The notes: generated by a model from the sequence alone, not told the origin. Positions 41,657 to 51,514 are shown, counted from the first letter of the stretch. The stretch: 64,000 nucleotides of DNA from Solibacillus faecavium (GCF_014836905.1 NZ_JACSPZ010000007.1:1-64000); one strand, 5' to 3'. A program made the numbers and translations.

Positions 41657-42673
41657 ATGCAAACGGTTCAACAATTGGAAGAATTTATGACAAAACCATC
41701 TGCAGCATTGGTAGAGGATATTAAAAAAATTGATGGGGATATACTGATTTTAGGAATAGCAGGAAAGATGGGTCCAACCTTGGCTAAAATGGCTAAGCGC
41801 GCGGCACAAGAGGCCGGTATTGAGAAGCGAATTATCGGCGTAGCTAGATTCTCAAATAAAGAGATGAAGGAGGAACTGGAAGCGGCAGGAATTGAAACGA
41901 TTACTTGCGACTTATTAGATGAAGAGCAACTGGATCAGCTACCGGAAATTCCTAATGTTATTTTCATGGCAGGCAATAAGTTTGGAACAGTAAATAATGA
42001 ACACTTCACATGGGCAATGAATACATACGTACCAGGTCGTGTTGCAGATAAATATAAGGATTCTAATATTGTTGTATTTTCTTCCGGGAACATCTATCCA
42101 TTTACTCCTGTTGCAGCAGGCAACTGTGGAGAGGATGTGACACCAGTGCCGGTTGGGGAATATGCAATGTCCACTTTGGGAAGAGAGCGTATTTTCACAA
42201 ACTTTTCCAATCGCTTCGAAACGAAAATGTTAATGTTCCGTCTAAATTATGCCATTGATTTAAGATACGGTGTTCTATTGGAAATTGCAAAATCAGTTTA
42301 CAATAACGAGCCAGTCGATGTCACGATGGGTAGTGTCAATGTAATTTGGCAAGGAGACGCGAACGAATATGCCATCCGTTCACTACTGCATTGTGAATCT
42401 CCTGTGAAAATACTGAATGTTACAGGGCCGGAAACATTATCTGTACGTTGGTTAGCAAAAGAATTTGCAGCACGTTTTAATAAGGAAGCTTTAATAATCG
42501 GTGTTGAGCAGGAGACAGCACTATTAAACACAGCGGCCCATGCCCATAAATTATTCGGCTATCCAAAAGTATCTATAGAGCAAATGCTGGACCTAGTTGC
42601 GAATTGGGTAAAATTAGATGGAACAACATTAAATAAACCAACGCATTTCCAAGAGAGAAAAGGGGCGTTTTAA
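41657..42673 (+). CDS. NAD-dependent epimerase/dehydratase-like protein
   Basis: The 338-residue protein has an extended short-chain dehydrogenase fold: glycine loop GIAGKMGPT, VIFMAGNKFG, the serine region VVFSSGNIYPF and the expected active-site tyrosine in GEYAMSTLGRE. The residue four positions after this tyrosine is Thr, where the family normally has catalytic Lys. It may oxidise or epimerise a sugar acid, or act by another mechanism. The ATG at 41657, with SD GAGGTGA, is the start. First gene of a long co-directional run to 52375. Confidence 0.78.
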   Translation: MQTVQQLEEFMTKPSAALVEDIKKIDGDILILGIAGKMGPTLAKMAKRAAQEAGIEKRIIGVARFSNKEMKEELEAAGIETITCDLLDEEQLDQLPEIPNVIFMAGNKFGTVNNEHFTWAMNTYVPGRVADKYKDSNIVVFSSGNIYPFTPVAAGNCGEDVTPVPVGEYAMSTLGRERIFTNFSNRFETKMLMFRLNYAIDLRYGVLLEIAKSVYNNEPVDVTMGSVNVIWQGDANEYAIRSLLHCESPVKILNVTGPETLSVRWLAKEFAARFNKEALIIGVEQETALLNTAAHAHKLFGYPKVSIEQMLDLVANWVKLDGTTLNKPTHFQERKGAF

Positions 42674-43753
42674 ATGAATGAGGCAGCAAGAAAAGCATTG
42701 TTAGATGGTGCCTTTATTCCAGCGCACCCATTAGCATTGAACGATGACAAATCATTGGATGAAGTAAGTCAGCGTGCTTTGACGAAATATTATATTGCAG
42801 CAGGTGTTGGCGGCTTGGCTGTAGGAGTGCATACAACACAGTTTGAGATTCGCGATCCACAATTCAACTTATATGAGCGCGTACTTTCCTTAGCGATAGA
42901 CGAGATGAGTAAAGCAAATGTACCTGAATCTTTCATTAAAATAGGCGGTGTTTGTGGTCCTGTAGAACAGGCTTTGAATGAAGCAGCTATATTAAAAAAA
43001 CTTGGCTATGACTTAGCATTGTTAAGTATGGGAGGATTGCAGGATCAGTCGGAAGAGCAACTATTGGAGCGAACGAGAGAAGTAGCCAAAATTATACCTG
43101 TAGTGGGCTTCTATTTACAACCTTCAGTTGGTGGACGTGTATTAACGTATGATTTTTGGCGGGAACTAGCAAATATTGAAAATGTCTTTGCAATTAAGAT
43201 GGCCCCTTTTAATCGTTATCAAACACTCGATGTTGTTCGTGCAGTATGCAATAGTAGTCGTCGAAATGAAATCGCGCTCTATACAGGTAATGATGATAAT
43301 ATCATCGTCGATTTGTTAACAGAATACGAATTTAATATAAATGGAGAAAGCGTTAAAAAACAAATTGTTGGTGGTCTATTAGGGCATTGGTCGGTATGGA
43401 CAAAAACAGCTGTCCAATATTTTGAAGATATAAAAGCAATTAGGGACAACGCACAAATAGATGCAAGCTGGTTATCTAAGGCGATTGAGGTAACGGATGC
43501 AAATGCCGCATTCTTTGACCCGGCACATGCATTTAAAGGGAGTATTGCAGGGATAAATGAAGTATTAACTAGACAAGGTTTGCTAAAAGGTAATTGGTGT
43601 TTGGCAGAACATGAAGTGCTAAGTGAAGGGCAGGCTGAAGAAATTACGCGTGTTTATGAAATGTACCCGCATTTACACGACGACTCATTTGTTAAACAAA
43701 ATTTAGCAGAGTGGAAATCAGGTGAGCAATGTGAAAGCTTTACAAGCACATAA
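42674..43753 (+). CDS. DapA/NanA-family (class I) aldolase
   Basis: The 359-residue TIM-barrel protein has the Schiff-base lysine in NVFAIKMAPFNRYQ and a tyrosine in GFYLQPSVGGR, as expected for the dihydrodipicolinate synthase/N-acetylneuraminate lyase family. It is longer than typical DapA (about 290), with an extended C-terminus. It probably cleaves a 2-keto-3-deoxy type sugar acid. It starts directly after the epimerase stop with SD AAAAGGGG inside the previous gene. Confidence 0.82.
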   Translation: MNEAARKALLDGAFIPAHPLALNDDKSLDEVSQRALTKYYIAAGVGGLAVGVHTTQFEIRDPQFNLYERVLSLAIDEMSKANVPESFIKIGGVCGPVEQALNEAAILKKLGYDLALLSMGGLQDQSEEQLLERTREVAKIIPVVGFYLQPSVGGRVLTYDFWRELANIENVFAIKMAPFNRYQTLDVVRAVCNSSRRNEIALYTGNDDNIIVDLLTEYEFNINGESVKKQIVGGLLGHWSVWTKTAVQYFEDIKAIRDNAQIDASWLSKAIEVTDANAAFFDPAHAFKGSIAGINEVLTRQGLLKGNWCLAEHEVLSEGQAEEITRVYEMYPHLHDDSFVKQNLAEWKSGEQCESFTST

Positions 43754-44735
43754 TGGAGTTGCAAAGTTGGTGGAAATACAATCACCCGAGCTTTTTGCAA
43801 CAGGAGTATTAGTTGAAACCATCTATACCGCTGTTTCTCCAGGAACGGAGCGACTATTAATAGAAGGAAGCAAGGATGGAGTACGTCAACTCGGCTATAG
43901 CGCGGTTGGTAAGGTAAAGCAAATTGGCCAAAGTGTCAAAGGTATTCAAGTAGGGGATGTTGTTGCTTGCTACGGTGCACCTTATGTTGGGCATATGGAG
44001 CAGCTTGTAGTTCCGGAAACATTGGTTGCTAAGTGTTCTGCAGATGTAATACCGCAACATGCAGCGTTTGCGGCACACGGTACAATTGCTATACACGCAA
44101 TACGGCAAGGGCAACTGCAGTTTGGTGAATCGGTTGTAGTTATTGGATTAGGTGTACTTGGGCAAATGATTGCAAAAATTTGTGCAGCAGCAAGTTATGA
44201 CGTGATTTGCTATGAGCCAAATGAAAAACGAGCAGAAATGTTAAAGCATACACCAGGTATCGAAGTTTTTTCAGATTTAATGAAGATGGAGCAACATATT
44301 ACAACCTTTACAAACGGGCATGGGGTTGATGCTGTACTCTTATGCGCGGGTGGTAAGCATTCCGAAACAACTCCACGTAGTCTGGAGTGGGTTCGAAAGC
44401 AGGGGAGGATTGTAATTGTTGGGGATGTCGAACCGCAATTCAACCGAGAACAATTGTTTATAAAAGAAGCAATAGTAACGATTTCAAGAGCTGGCGGACC
44501 AGGTCGTTATGATGCTCGCTATGAAAAAGAAGCAATGGACTACCCATATCATTATGTTCGTTGGACAGAAGGACGTAATTTAGCAGCATATATTCGTTTA
44601 CTGGAACGAAAGGCGATAGATGTTTCTGACTTTGTACAAATGCAAATCCCTTTTAAAAATTCAGCGGATGTATATAACATGTTGGAAAATAGTGAGGCAT
44701 TAACAGCCATTATTGAATATTTAGGAGGGAATTAA
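43731..44735 (+). CDS. Zinc-type alcohol dehydrogenase family protein
   Basis: The 334-residue medium-chain dehydrogenase shows a GroES-like N-terminal part (TAVSPGTERLLIEG), the nucleotide-binding motif VVIGLGVLGQMIAKI and a C-terminal substrate domain. The structural four-cysteine zinc lobe is absent, as in the branch annotated as zinc-binding alcohol dehydrogenases with SPGTE. The start at 43731 (GTG) follows SD AGGTGA; GTG 43722 overlaps that SD. The gene overlaps the aldolase by 23 bases. Confidence 0.83.
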   Translation: MKALQAHNGVAKLVEIQSPELFATGVLVETIYTAVSPGTERLLIEGSKDGVRQLGYSAVGKVKQIGQSVKGIQVGDVVACYGAPYVGHMEQLVVPETLVAKCSADVIPQHAAFAAHGTIAIHAIRQGQLQFGESVVVIGLGVLGQMIAKICAAASYDVICYEPNEKRAEMLKHTPGIEVFSDLMKMEQHITTFTNGHGVDAVLLCAGGKHSETTPRSLEWVRKQGRIVIVGDVEPQFNREQLFIKEAIVTISRAGGPGRYDARYEKEAMDYPYHYVRWTEGRNLAAYIRLLERKAIDVSDFVQMQIPFKNSADVYNMLENSEALTAIIEYLGGN

Positions 44736-44736
44736 A

Positions 44737-45789
44737 ATGTTAAAGGTTGGTGTAATTGGCGGGGGCTCGATTTCGGAGTTTCATTTAAGACCTTACTTTG
44801 AGAATCCCAATGTAGAGATTGTTGCAATCTGTGATACGAATGAAGTAAGACTGCATAGCTTAGGGAAAAAATATTTAGTAGAAAATTTATATACAGAAGT
44901 AGGCGAATTTCTAGCGAATGAGCAAATTGATGCAGTGAGTATTTGTACATGGAATAATTCACATGCAGATATTGCCATACAGGCGCTTCAAAAAAACAAG
45001 CATGTACTGCTTGAAAAACCATTGAGTCTGAACCTGGAAGAGGCTTATGCAGTGGAAGCTGCAGTAAAAGAATCGAAAAAAATTCTACAAGTCGGCAATG
45101 TACGCCGCTTTGCAACAAATGTAGGAGTCCTAAAAAAATTTATTGATGCAGGCGAACTCGGAGAAATATATTATGCAAAAGCTTCATGCCTACGTCGTTT
45201 AGGCAATCCGGGCGGCTGGTTCAGTGATATATCAAAATCAGGTGGCGGACCATTAATCGATTTAGGGACGCATATGATTGATTTATGCTGGTATTTAATG
45301 GGTAAACCGAAGCCGGTGTCCGTATCAGGAAATACGTATAAGAAACTGGGGAATCGCTCCCATATCGAAAATTTATCCTTTTATAAGGCGGCTGACTATA
45401 ATGCGGAGCACAATGACGTTGAAGATTTAGCTAATGGACTCATTCGCTTTGAAAATGGTGCCTCTCTATTTGTTGATGTTAGTTTTACATTGCATGCCAA
45501 ACAGGATGAAATATCAGTAAAGCTGTACGGTGAGAATGGCGGTGCAGAAGTAGAGCCGGAGTTGGCAATTATAAAGGAGCAACATGAAACGATTTTAAAT
45601 ATTACTCCCCAAATTGATTTGTTAAGTTTTGATTTTGCCGGATCTTTTGTAAATGAAATTAATCACTTTGTTGATTGCTGTATTAATAACGTGCAGCCAA
45701 TTTCACCGGTTAGTGATGGTGTTGAAGTAACGAAAATGTTGTTGGCAATTTATGAATCAGCAGCAACAAACCAAGAAATCAAATTGTAG
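44737..45789 (+). CDS. Gfo/Idh/MocA-family dehydrogenase
   Basis: The 350-residue oxidoreductase has the Rossmann motif VGVIGGGSISEFHLRPYF, the catalytic-lysine motif HVLLEKPLSLNLEEA and the C-terminal domain with GGWFSDISKSGGGPLIDLGTH. Full-length member of the family. SD TTAGGAGGG precedes the ATG, one base after the previous gene. Confidence 0.92.
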   Translation: MLKVGVIGGGSISEFHLRPYFENPNVEIVAICDTNEVRLHSLGKKYLVENLYTEVGEFLANEQIDAVSICTWNNSHADIAIQALQKNKHVLLEKPLSLNLEEAYAVEAAVKESKKILQVGNVRRFATNVGVLKKFIDAGELGEIYYAKASCLRRLGNPGGWFSDISKSGGGPLIDLGTHMIDLCWYLMGKPKPVSVSGNTYKKLGNRSHIENLSFYKAADYNAEHNDVEDLANGLIRFENGASLFVDVSFTLHAKQDEISVKLYGENGGAEVEPELAIIKEQHETILNITPQIDLLSFDFAGSFVNEINHFVDCCINNVQPISPVSDGVEVTKMLLAIYESAATNQEIKL

Positions 45790-45798
45790 GTGATAATA

Positions 45799-46428
45799 AT
45801 GGTCAAGATAGTATTGGAGAAAGATCAGCAGCTACTAACACATTCTCCGCTGTATCGCTTTACAACCGAGAATAGTGAAGAACCAAATGTCGTAACAATT
45901 TTGCAGCAGCCTTCAGCAGAAGCATATCAACCATTCTCAATATCAGAAAAACAAGGTAACATCTATTTTGATTTATGGTCCTATTCATTTGCCATTCAAC
46001 TAAAGCAAGTATTGCAAGCGCACGATACTGTAAAAGGTGTACTTCGATTGCGGAGAACAACTAATAATTTTTCATATATAAAGGAAGATATCCTTGCCTT
46101 GTCAGAATGGTTTGGGGATGTTCGAAATGTGACAGTTCGTTCGAATAAAGGCGGCGAAATGCATTATACAATCGTTCTGTGCGAATTTGGGGATTCTATT
46201 ATGGCTCATTTGGAATATCAATCAGGTAATGACCGTATTGAATTTGAGTGGAGTAGTCATCTGCATATTGTAGAGTTTGATAGTTTGCAAATGAGCAGTG
46301 ACAAGGATAATAATCGAAACCTCTTTAAAAATATTGATGCAGTTGTTCAGTTTGCTATTCATTGGAATGAATCGTACGAAAAAAAGCTTAGTACTATACA
46401 GCAGTTCCTACAAAGAGGTGAACAATAA
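45799..46428 (+). CDS. Protein of unknown function in the catabolic cluster
   Basis: The 209-residue protein has no signal peptide or membrane helix, and I do not recognise the family. A region rich in alternating strands (about 90-175) includes EWFGDVRNVTVRSNKGGEMHYTIV. It looks like a partner or small-domain protein of the neighbouring dehydrogenases. The ATG at 45799 lies 5 bases after SD TAGGTGA. It overlaps the next gene by one base (TAATG), so the products are made together. Confidence 0.65.
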   Translation: MVKIVLEKDQQLLTHSPLYRFTTENSEEPNVVTILQQPSAEAYQPFSISEKQGNIYFDLWSYSFAIQLKQVLQAHDTVKGVLRLRRTTNNFSYIKEDILALSEWFGDVRNVTVRSNKGGEMHYTIVLCEFGDSIMAHLEYQSGNDRIEFEWSSHLHIVEFDSLQMSSDKDNNRNLFKNIDAVVQFAIHWNESYEKKLSTIQQFLQRGEQ

Positions 46429-47402
46429 TGAACATTGGCATTATGAGTTTTGCGCACATCCATGCAACGAGCTATGCGACGGCAATTCAACGTATTCCAG
46501 ATACGAAGTTAACCGCTATTTTTGATACAGATACAAAAAGAGGCGAAGAAGCAAGTAAGCAATATGAGGTTCCGTTTTTTGACGATATGGAATTATTTTT
46601 GGCAGAAAATATTGATGTAGTTCTTATTTGCAGTGAAAATGTCCTTCATAAAGAGATGGTGATTGCTGCTGCAAAGGCAAAAAAGCATATTTTATGTGAG
46701 AAACCAATTGCTACGAATGTTGAAGATGCAAAAGAGATGATCAAGGCTTGCGAGGAAAACGGTGTGCATCTTTCAATAGCCTATCCAGTTCGTTACAGTG
46801 CACCGATCCGTGATTTAAAAGCTGCTATTGAAGCTGGTGAGCTTGGCGAAATTATAGCAATAAGGTCTACTAACAGGGGGCAAAATCCTGGTGGCTGGTT
46901 TGTAGATGAGCAGTTGGCAGGTGGGGGTGCAGTATTGGATCATACTGTGCATATGGTTGATATTATGCGCTGGTATATGAATTGTGAAGCAAAAGAAATA
47001 ACGGCATTTGCGAACAATTATTTTACCGAGCTTAAAACAGATGATGCAGGAATTATGACGATCGTATTCGATAATGGTGTAATCGCTTCACATGATGCTA
47101 GCTGGTCAAGGTTCCCGCAATTTCCGACGTGGGGTGACGTGATGATTGAAATCATCGGTACGAAAGCAACACGTAAAGTGGATGTGTTTAATGAGAAGCT
47201 CCAACTTTACGGAAAGGGCAATAAGTCGCTTACACATTTGTATAGCGGAAATGATACTGATTTTGATTTGATAGTAGATTTTCTAAAAGCAATTAGGCAT
47301 GGAGAAAAGCCACTTATCTCCGGTTATGATGGCTTGAAATCTCTAGAAATCGCATTAGTTGCATATGAATCCAATAGTAGAAAGCAAGCTGTAATACTAT
47401 AA
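46428..47402 (+). CDS. Gfo/Idh/MocA-family dehydrogenase
   Basis: The 324-residue oxidoreductase starts MNIGIMSFAHIHATSYATAI. It carries HILCEKPIATNVEDA with the conserved EKP lysine and GGWFVDEQLAGGGAVLDHTVH in the C-terminal domain. It is the third member of the family in this cluster and the second in the run from 41657; the three differ enough to act on different intermediates. It is coupled to the preceding unknown gene. Confidence 0.92.
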   Translation: MNIGIMSFAHIHATSYATAIQRIPDTKLTAIFDTDTKRGEEASKQYEVPFFDDMELFLAENIDVVLICSENVLHKEMVIAAAKAKKHILCEKPIATNVEDAKEMIKACEENGVHLSIAYPVRYSAPIRDLKAAIEAGELGEIIAIRSTNRGQNPGGWFVDEQLAGGGAVLDHTVHMVDIMRWYMNCEAKEITAFANNYFTELKTDDAGIMTIVFDNGVIASHDASWSRFPQFPTWGDVMIEIIGTKATRKVDVFNEKLQLYGKGNKSLTHLYSGNDTDFDLIVDFLKAIRHGEKPLISGYDGLKSLEIALVAYESNSRKQAVIL

Positions 47403-47407
47403 AAACC

Positions 47408-47438
47408 TCAAAGGATACTCGCACTGGGTATCCTTTTG
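47408..47438 (+). terminator. Hairpin after the third Gfo/Idh/MocA gene
   Basis: AAAGGATAC and GTATCCTTT pair around a 9-base loop and are followed by TGTT. The T run is short, so this may only weaken transcription into the next gene. Confidence 0.6.
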
Positions 47439-47475
47439 TTCAACTAATAAGTAATTGATGAAGGGATCGATGCAA

Positions 47476-48999
47476 ATGAATCAGCAACTGACGTATAAAA
47501 ATGAAATTGAACAATTTGCATTTGAGGAACTAAAGCGCTTTTATACAGGTAAAACTCCGGTTATTTTTGAATACTTTGATATACCGAAAAATGGGATTGA
47601 ATTTGAAATTACTCAGACTAAAGAAAGTTATGTACTTCGTGGGAATACTCCCCGCTCCTTATTATACGGAGTGTATAAATTTATCGAAAAAGTAGAAGGC
47701 ATTGTATTTTTTGATTTACATCAACCAAAAAAAATAGTTGCCGAAGGGTTTTCAAGTACTTATGAAGGGACGCCGAAGTTTGCTCGCCGAGGAAATGTAT
47801 TCGAAACAATTGATGATATCCCGTTTTTAAAAAATATGCTGGATGTGGGGACTAAAAATGGTTTAAATGAAGCCTTCTTTACATTTTTTCTATGGGATGA
47901 GGTTAAGGAAGCGTTATTGCCTGAAATAAAAAAGCGCGGTATTGATGTCACGTTGGGCGGGCACAGTTTACGCTATTTAGTAGCAAAGGCTAATGGTGTT
48001 ACTGTATCAGGTAAGTCAGCGACAGATGGAGCGGTAAATGATTTAATTGGTGAGGAAACGGAATTTACAGCAGCCAATGCGCTTAAAAACCATGACTTTC
48101 TTCAAGATGAAAAAGCACAGCAGGCTGTTATTCAAGTTATTGTGTCTTATTGCAAGACTGAACCTGTTATACGAAGGATTTCGTTATGGCCGGAAGATGT
48201 AGGGGCAAAAGGTGAAGAGGCAAAACTATTTTTAACACAATATATTGCATTTACTGAAAAACTTCAGCAAGCTTTAGTAACAGCAAATCTACAAGTAGAA
48301 GTAGAGCATATTGTTTATAATGCCGGTCTAAGCTGGGAAATGCTTGAGCGCAAAGAGCATCAAGTAAGTTCTGCAAATGTTCTATATGCGTATTGGGGAC
48401 GTAATTATGCACAAAGTTTTAAGTCACAGCGAGATCAGCGTGCATGGGATAGCCTACTGGACTGGCGGAAGGCAACAGACAAACAAGTTACCATTTTTGA
48501 ATATTACAGTGATCATTTTATGTTAAGTGAGCTCTTCCCATTATTATTTAATCGAATAAAAATGGATACAGAGCGTTATAAGGAAATTGGCTGTGAAGGG
48601 ATGGTCAATTTAGTTGTCCCACTGCATAAAGTAGCAAAGGCGCAACCACATATGGAGCAGTATGATTACCAACAGTATCAGCAATTGAATAATATCGTAT
48701 TTGCACGTTCTCTATGGGAAGGGGTAGAAACAGTTCCTCATTTGCTGTCGTCATCCATGCAGGAGCTTGCCGCGAAAATCGAAGCGCTTTTTGCCCAAAA
48801 TAGTCAGTATAATGCTAGTTTCTTTCCTAATCGAGTCGTTGAGGCAAAAAATCCAAACTCGAAAAGTGAAGTATTGGATTTACTGAACGCAATGGAACAA
48901 TTGCTGCAACAGGAGCAAATTGAAGAACCGCTTCAAAAATATGTTGATGCATTACAGCAAGTGGTAAATGCTACAAAGTTACGTTGGGAGGCTTTATAA
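47476..48999 (+). CDS. Glycoside-hydrolase-like protein of unclear family
   Basis: The 507-residue protein begins with a region like the N-terminal domain of alpha-glucuronidases and beta-hexosaminidases (YVLRGNTPRSLLYGVYKFIEKVEGIVFF). A larger, probably TIM-barrel, part follows (GTPKFARRGNVFETIDDIPF, ISLWPEDVGAKGEEAKLF, VLYAYWGRNYAQSFKSQ). The plan resembles DUF4838-type proteins. It has no signal peptide, so it acts inside the cell on the imported sugar. ATG 47476 lies 9 bases after SD GAAGGGA; earlier starts at 47455 and 47470 fit the SD less well. Confidence 0.6.
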   Translation: MNQQLTYKNEIEQFAFEELKRFYTGKTPVIFEYFDIPKNGIEFEITQTKESYVLRGNTPRSLLYGVYKFIEKVEGIVFFDLHQPKKIVAEGFSSTYEGTPKFARRGNVFETIDDIPFLKNMLDVGTKNGLNEAFFTFFLWDEVKEALLPEIKKRGIDVTLGGHSLRYLVAKANGVTVSGKSATDGAVNDLIGEETEFTAANALKNHDFLQDEKAQQAVIQVIVSYCKTEPVIRRISLWPEDVGAKGEEAKLFLTQYIAFTEKLQQALVTANLQVEVEHIVYNAGLSWEMLERKEHQVSSANVLYAYWGRNYAQSFKSQRDQRAWDSLLDWRKATDKQVTIFEYYSDHFMLSELFPLLFNRIKMDTERYKEIGCEGMVNLVVPLHKVAKAQPHMEQYDYQQYQQLNNIVFARSLWEGVETVPHLLSSSMQELAAKIEALFAQNSQYNASFFPNRVVEAKNPNSKSEVLDLLNAMEQLLQQEQIEEPLQKYVDALQQVVNATKLRWEAL

Positions 49000-50574
49000 A
49001 TGTGGGAATCGGTTTACTATTACCGCAAAAAAGAAAAGAGAGAACAACACTTTAATCAGGATGTGCTAATATACGGTGCTACACCAGCCGGGATAACAGC
49101 AGCAATCACATTAAGAAAGAACGGGTATAGTGTGCGTATTGCCGAATGCAGCCGCTTTATTGGGGGGATGACGACAAGCGGCTTGGGGGCAACTGATTTA
49201 GGAGCGGAACAGGCAATTGGTGGTTTAGCAAGGCAATTTTATAATGAGATAGCCAACTATTATGGGATGGATAAATGTGTACGTTTTGAACCGCATGTAG
49301 CAGAGCGTATTTTTAGAACATGGCTACAAGAGCAGGAGATTGATGTTCAAACAGAACAATTTATTGAGTCGGCTGTATTGGAAAATCAAAGTATTCAGCA
49401 AGTCCGAATGACAGATGGAACTACCTATGAAGCAAAGCAGTTTATTGATGCAAGCTATGAAGGGGATTTGTTAGCACATGCAGGTGTTGAATACATTGTC
49501 GGAAGAGAAGCAGGCACAGTGTATAAGGAAATTTACAATGGTGTTCAATTTGGGACACAACACCATAAGTTTGAAAGCTTTATTGATCCATACAAAGAAG
49601 AGGGGAATCCATCAAGCGGACTACTCTACGGGATTTCAGAAGATAATGTGACAGAGCATAATGGGTCAGGCGATCATCGCATTCAAGCTTATAATTTCAG
49701 GATTTGTTTAACGAAGGATCAAAAAGTAGCTTTCCCAAAACCTAATGGATATGAGCGAAACCATTATGCACTACTGTTACGCTATATAAAGGCAGGACAT
49801 TGGGATGCAATGAAGTTACATACACCTTTGATGAATGGAAAGACGGATTTAAATAACCACGGGGCATTTTCAACGGATTTTATCGGGATGAATTATGCAT
49901 TCCCCGATGCGAATTATGAAACAAGGGAAGAACTGTATCAGAAACATGTCACATATGTAGCGGGGTTACTGTACTTCCTGGCGAATGATGAAGAGGTGCC
50001 GTCTGTTATTCAAGAAGAAGTAAGGCAGTGGGGATTGGCGTCAGATGAATTCATCGATACGGACAACTGGCCACGGCAACTTTATATTCGCGAAGCACGG
50101 CGAATGATAGGCGAATATGTGATGACCGAACACCATGCGCTACAGCGTATATTTTGCGAAAAACCAATTGCTGTCGCATCATTTCATATGGATTCTCACC
50201 ATTGTCGACGAGTTGTTGTAAATGGTCGTGTAATGAATGAAGGGGACATACAAATACCGGTAAAGCCGTTTATGATAGATTTACGAGCACTTTTACCGAA
50301 AAAAGAACACTGTGTGAATTTAGTTGTTCCTGTATGCCTGAGTGCTTCTCATATTGCGTATGGTTCAATTCGTATGGAGCCAATATTTATGATGCTCGGG
50401 CAAGTGGCAGGTACTGCAGTTGCTACTGCAATACGGGAAAGTAAGCCAGTACAGGACATTTCGTATGAACAATTAAAACAACAGCTAATAGAGCAAGGCC
50501 ACATTGTGGAATGGGACGAAAGCTTTGTGGATGACCCACTACGTCGAATGGAAGAAACATTTGGGGGGAAGTAA
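49000..50574 (+). CDS. FAD-dependent oxidoreductase (FAD_oxidored type)
   Basis: The 524-residue flavoprotein has the dinucleotide-binding motif VLIYGATPAGITAAITLRKNGY, then FIGGMTTSGLGATDLG, IDASYEGDLLAHAGVEY and a C-terminal block (HIAYGSIRMEPIFMMLGQVAGTA). It matches the PF12831-like family often found with sugar catabolic genes. It starts right at the previous stop, with SD GGGAGG inside the upstream gene. It may oxidise a sugar or its aglycone; the electron acceptor is unknown. Confidence 0.87.
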   Translation: MWESVYYYRKKEKREQHFNQDVLIYGATPAGITAAITLRKNGYSVRIAECSRFIGGMTTSGLGATDLGAEQAIGGLARQFYNEIANYYGMDKCVRFEPHVAERIFRTWLQEQEIDVQTEQFIESAVLENQSIQQVRMTDGTTYEAKQFIDASYEGDLLAHAGVEYIVGREAGTVYKEIYNGVQFGTQHHKFESFIDPYKEEGNPSSGLLYGISEDNVTEHNGSGDHRIQAYNFRICLTKDQKVAFPKPNGYERNHYALLLRYIKAGHWDAMKLHTPLMNGKTDLNNHGAFSTDFIGMNYAFPDANYETREELYQKHVTYVAGLLYFLANDEEVPSVIQEEVRQWGLASDEFIDTDNWPRQLYIREARRMIGEYVMTEHHALQRIFCEKPIAVASFHMDSHHCRRVVVNGRVMNEGDIQIPVKPFMIDLRALLPKKEHCVNLVVPVCLSASHIAYGSIRMEPIFMMLGQVAGTAVATAIRESKPVQDISYEQLKQQLIEQGHIVEWDESFVDDPLRRMEETFGGK

Positions 50575-50575
50575 A

Positions 50576-51514
50576 ATGTTAAAGCCAGTAACACAGGAAT
50601 TTCACGAGGATATTATAAATTTATGGAATATGTGCTTACCTGATTTTAAGCTGACAGATCGCTTGCTTGAACAAAATACATGGCAATCTCCGTATGTTTT
50701 ACACGAAGGAAGCGCAATAAAGGAACAGGATGGGAAAATTGTTGGGGTAGTCATTGCAAAAATGTGGCATGAAACACATGAAATTGCTTTAAATAAGGAA
50801 CATGGTTGGATTCAAATGTTGCTCGTGCACCCAGACTACCGTCAGCAGAAAATTGGCACGGAGCTTTACAAATTTGCAGAACAGGCACTTTTGAAAAACG
50901 GTGTGAAAAAAATACAAATCGGTGGGGATTTAGGACATCTATTATGCGGCGTCCCGCTTGCACAGCAGGCAGGTGTGGCGTTTGCAGAGATGTTTGGTTT
51001 TAAACAAGTTGTTGAAAGTGTAGACTTCACAAAATCGATTACTGAACCACTATCCCTTCCGGAAAAAGATAATGTCGAATTTGTATTATTAGAAAAGGAT
51101 GAGCAACAGCAGTTATTAGAATTTATGGCACAATCGTTTCCGGGACGATGGACATTTGAAGCGCATGATTATTTTGCCCAGGGAGGTACGGGGAGAGATT
51201 ATGTCGTTGTGAAATGGGAAGGCAAGATTGTTGGCTTCTGTCGGATAAATGACGAATATAGTGCCTGGAAGGGGCCGAACTATAACTGGGCAGAGCAGTT
51301 TGACGAGTTAGGCGGTATTGGTCCATTAGGGGTAAATGAGGATTATAGAAAGTATGGATTAGGAAGAGCTGTAATCGAAGCAGCAGAATTTTATTTACAA
51401 CAGCGCGGTAAAAAGACATTTTTTATTGATTGGACAGATTTAATCGCCTTTTATGAAAAACTAGGTTATACGGTTTGGAAAAATTACGGGATTTTTGTAA
51501 AGAAGGTGGACTGA
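50576..51514 (+). CDS. Protein with two GNAT acetyltransferase domains
   Basis: The 312-residue protein contains two tandem GNAT folds. The first (about 1-150) has motif WIQMLLVHPDYRQQKIGTELYKFAE; the second (about 165-310) has GGIGPLGVNEDYRKYGLGRAVIEAAE. The ATG at 50576 follows SD TTGGGGGG. Its position between an FAD oxidoreductase and a ROK protein suggests acetylation of an amino sugar or a product of the pathway, but this is inference. Confidence 0.87.
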   Translation: MLKPVTQEFHEDIINLWNMCLPDFKLTDRLLEQNTWQSPYVLHEGSAIKEQDGKIVGVVIAKMWHETHEIALNKEHGWIQMLLVHPDYRQQKIGTELYKFAEQALLKNGVKKIQIGGDLGHLLCGVPLAQQAGVAFAEMFGFKQVVESVDFTKSITEPLSLPEKDNVEFVLLEKDEQQQLLEFMAQSFPGRWTFEAHDYFAQGGTGRDYVVVKWEGKIVGFCRINDEYSAWKGPNYNWAEQFDELGGIGPLGVNEDYRKYGLGRAVIEAAEFYLQQRGKKTFFIDWTDLIAFYEKLGYTVWKNYGIFVKKVD

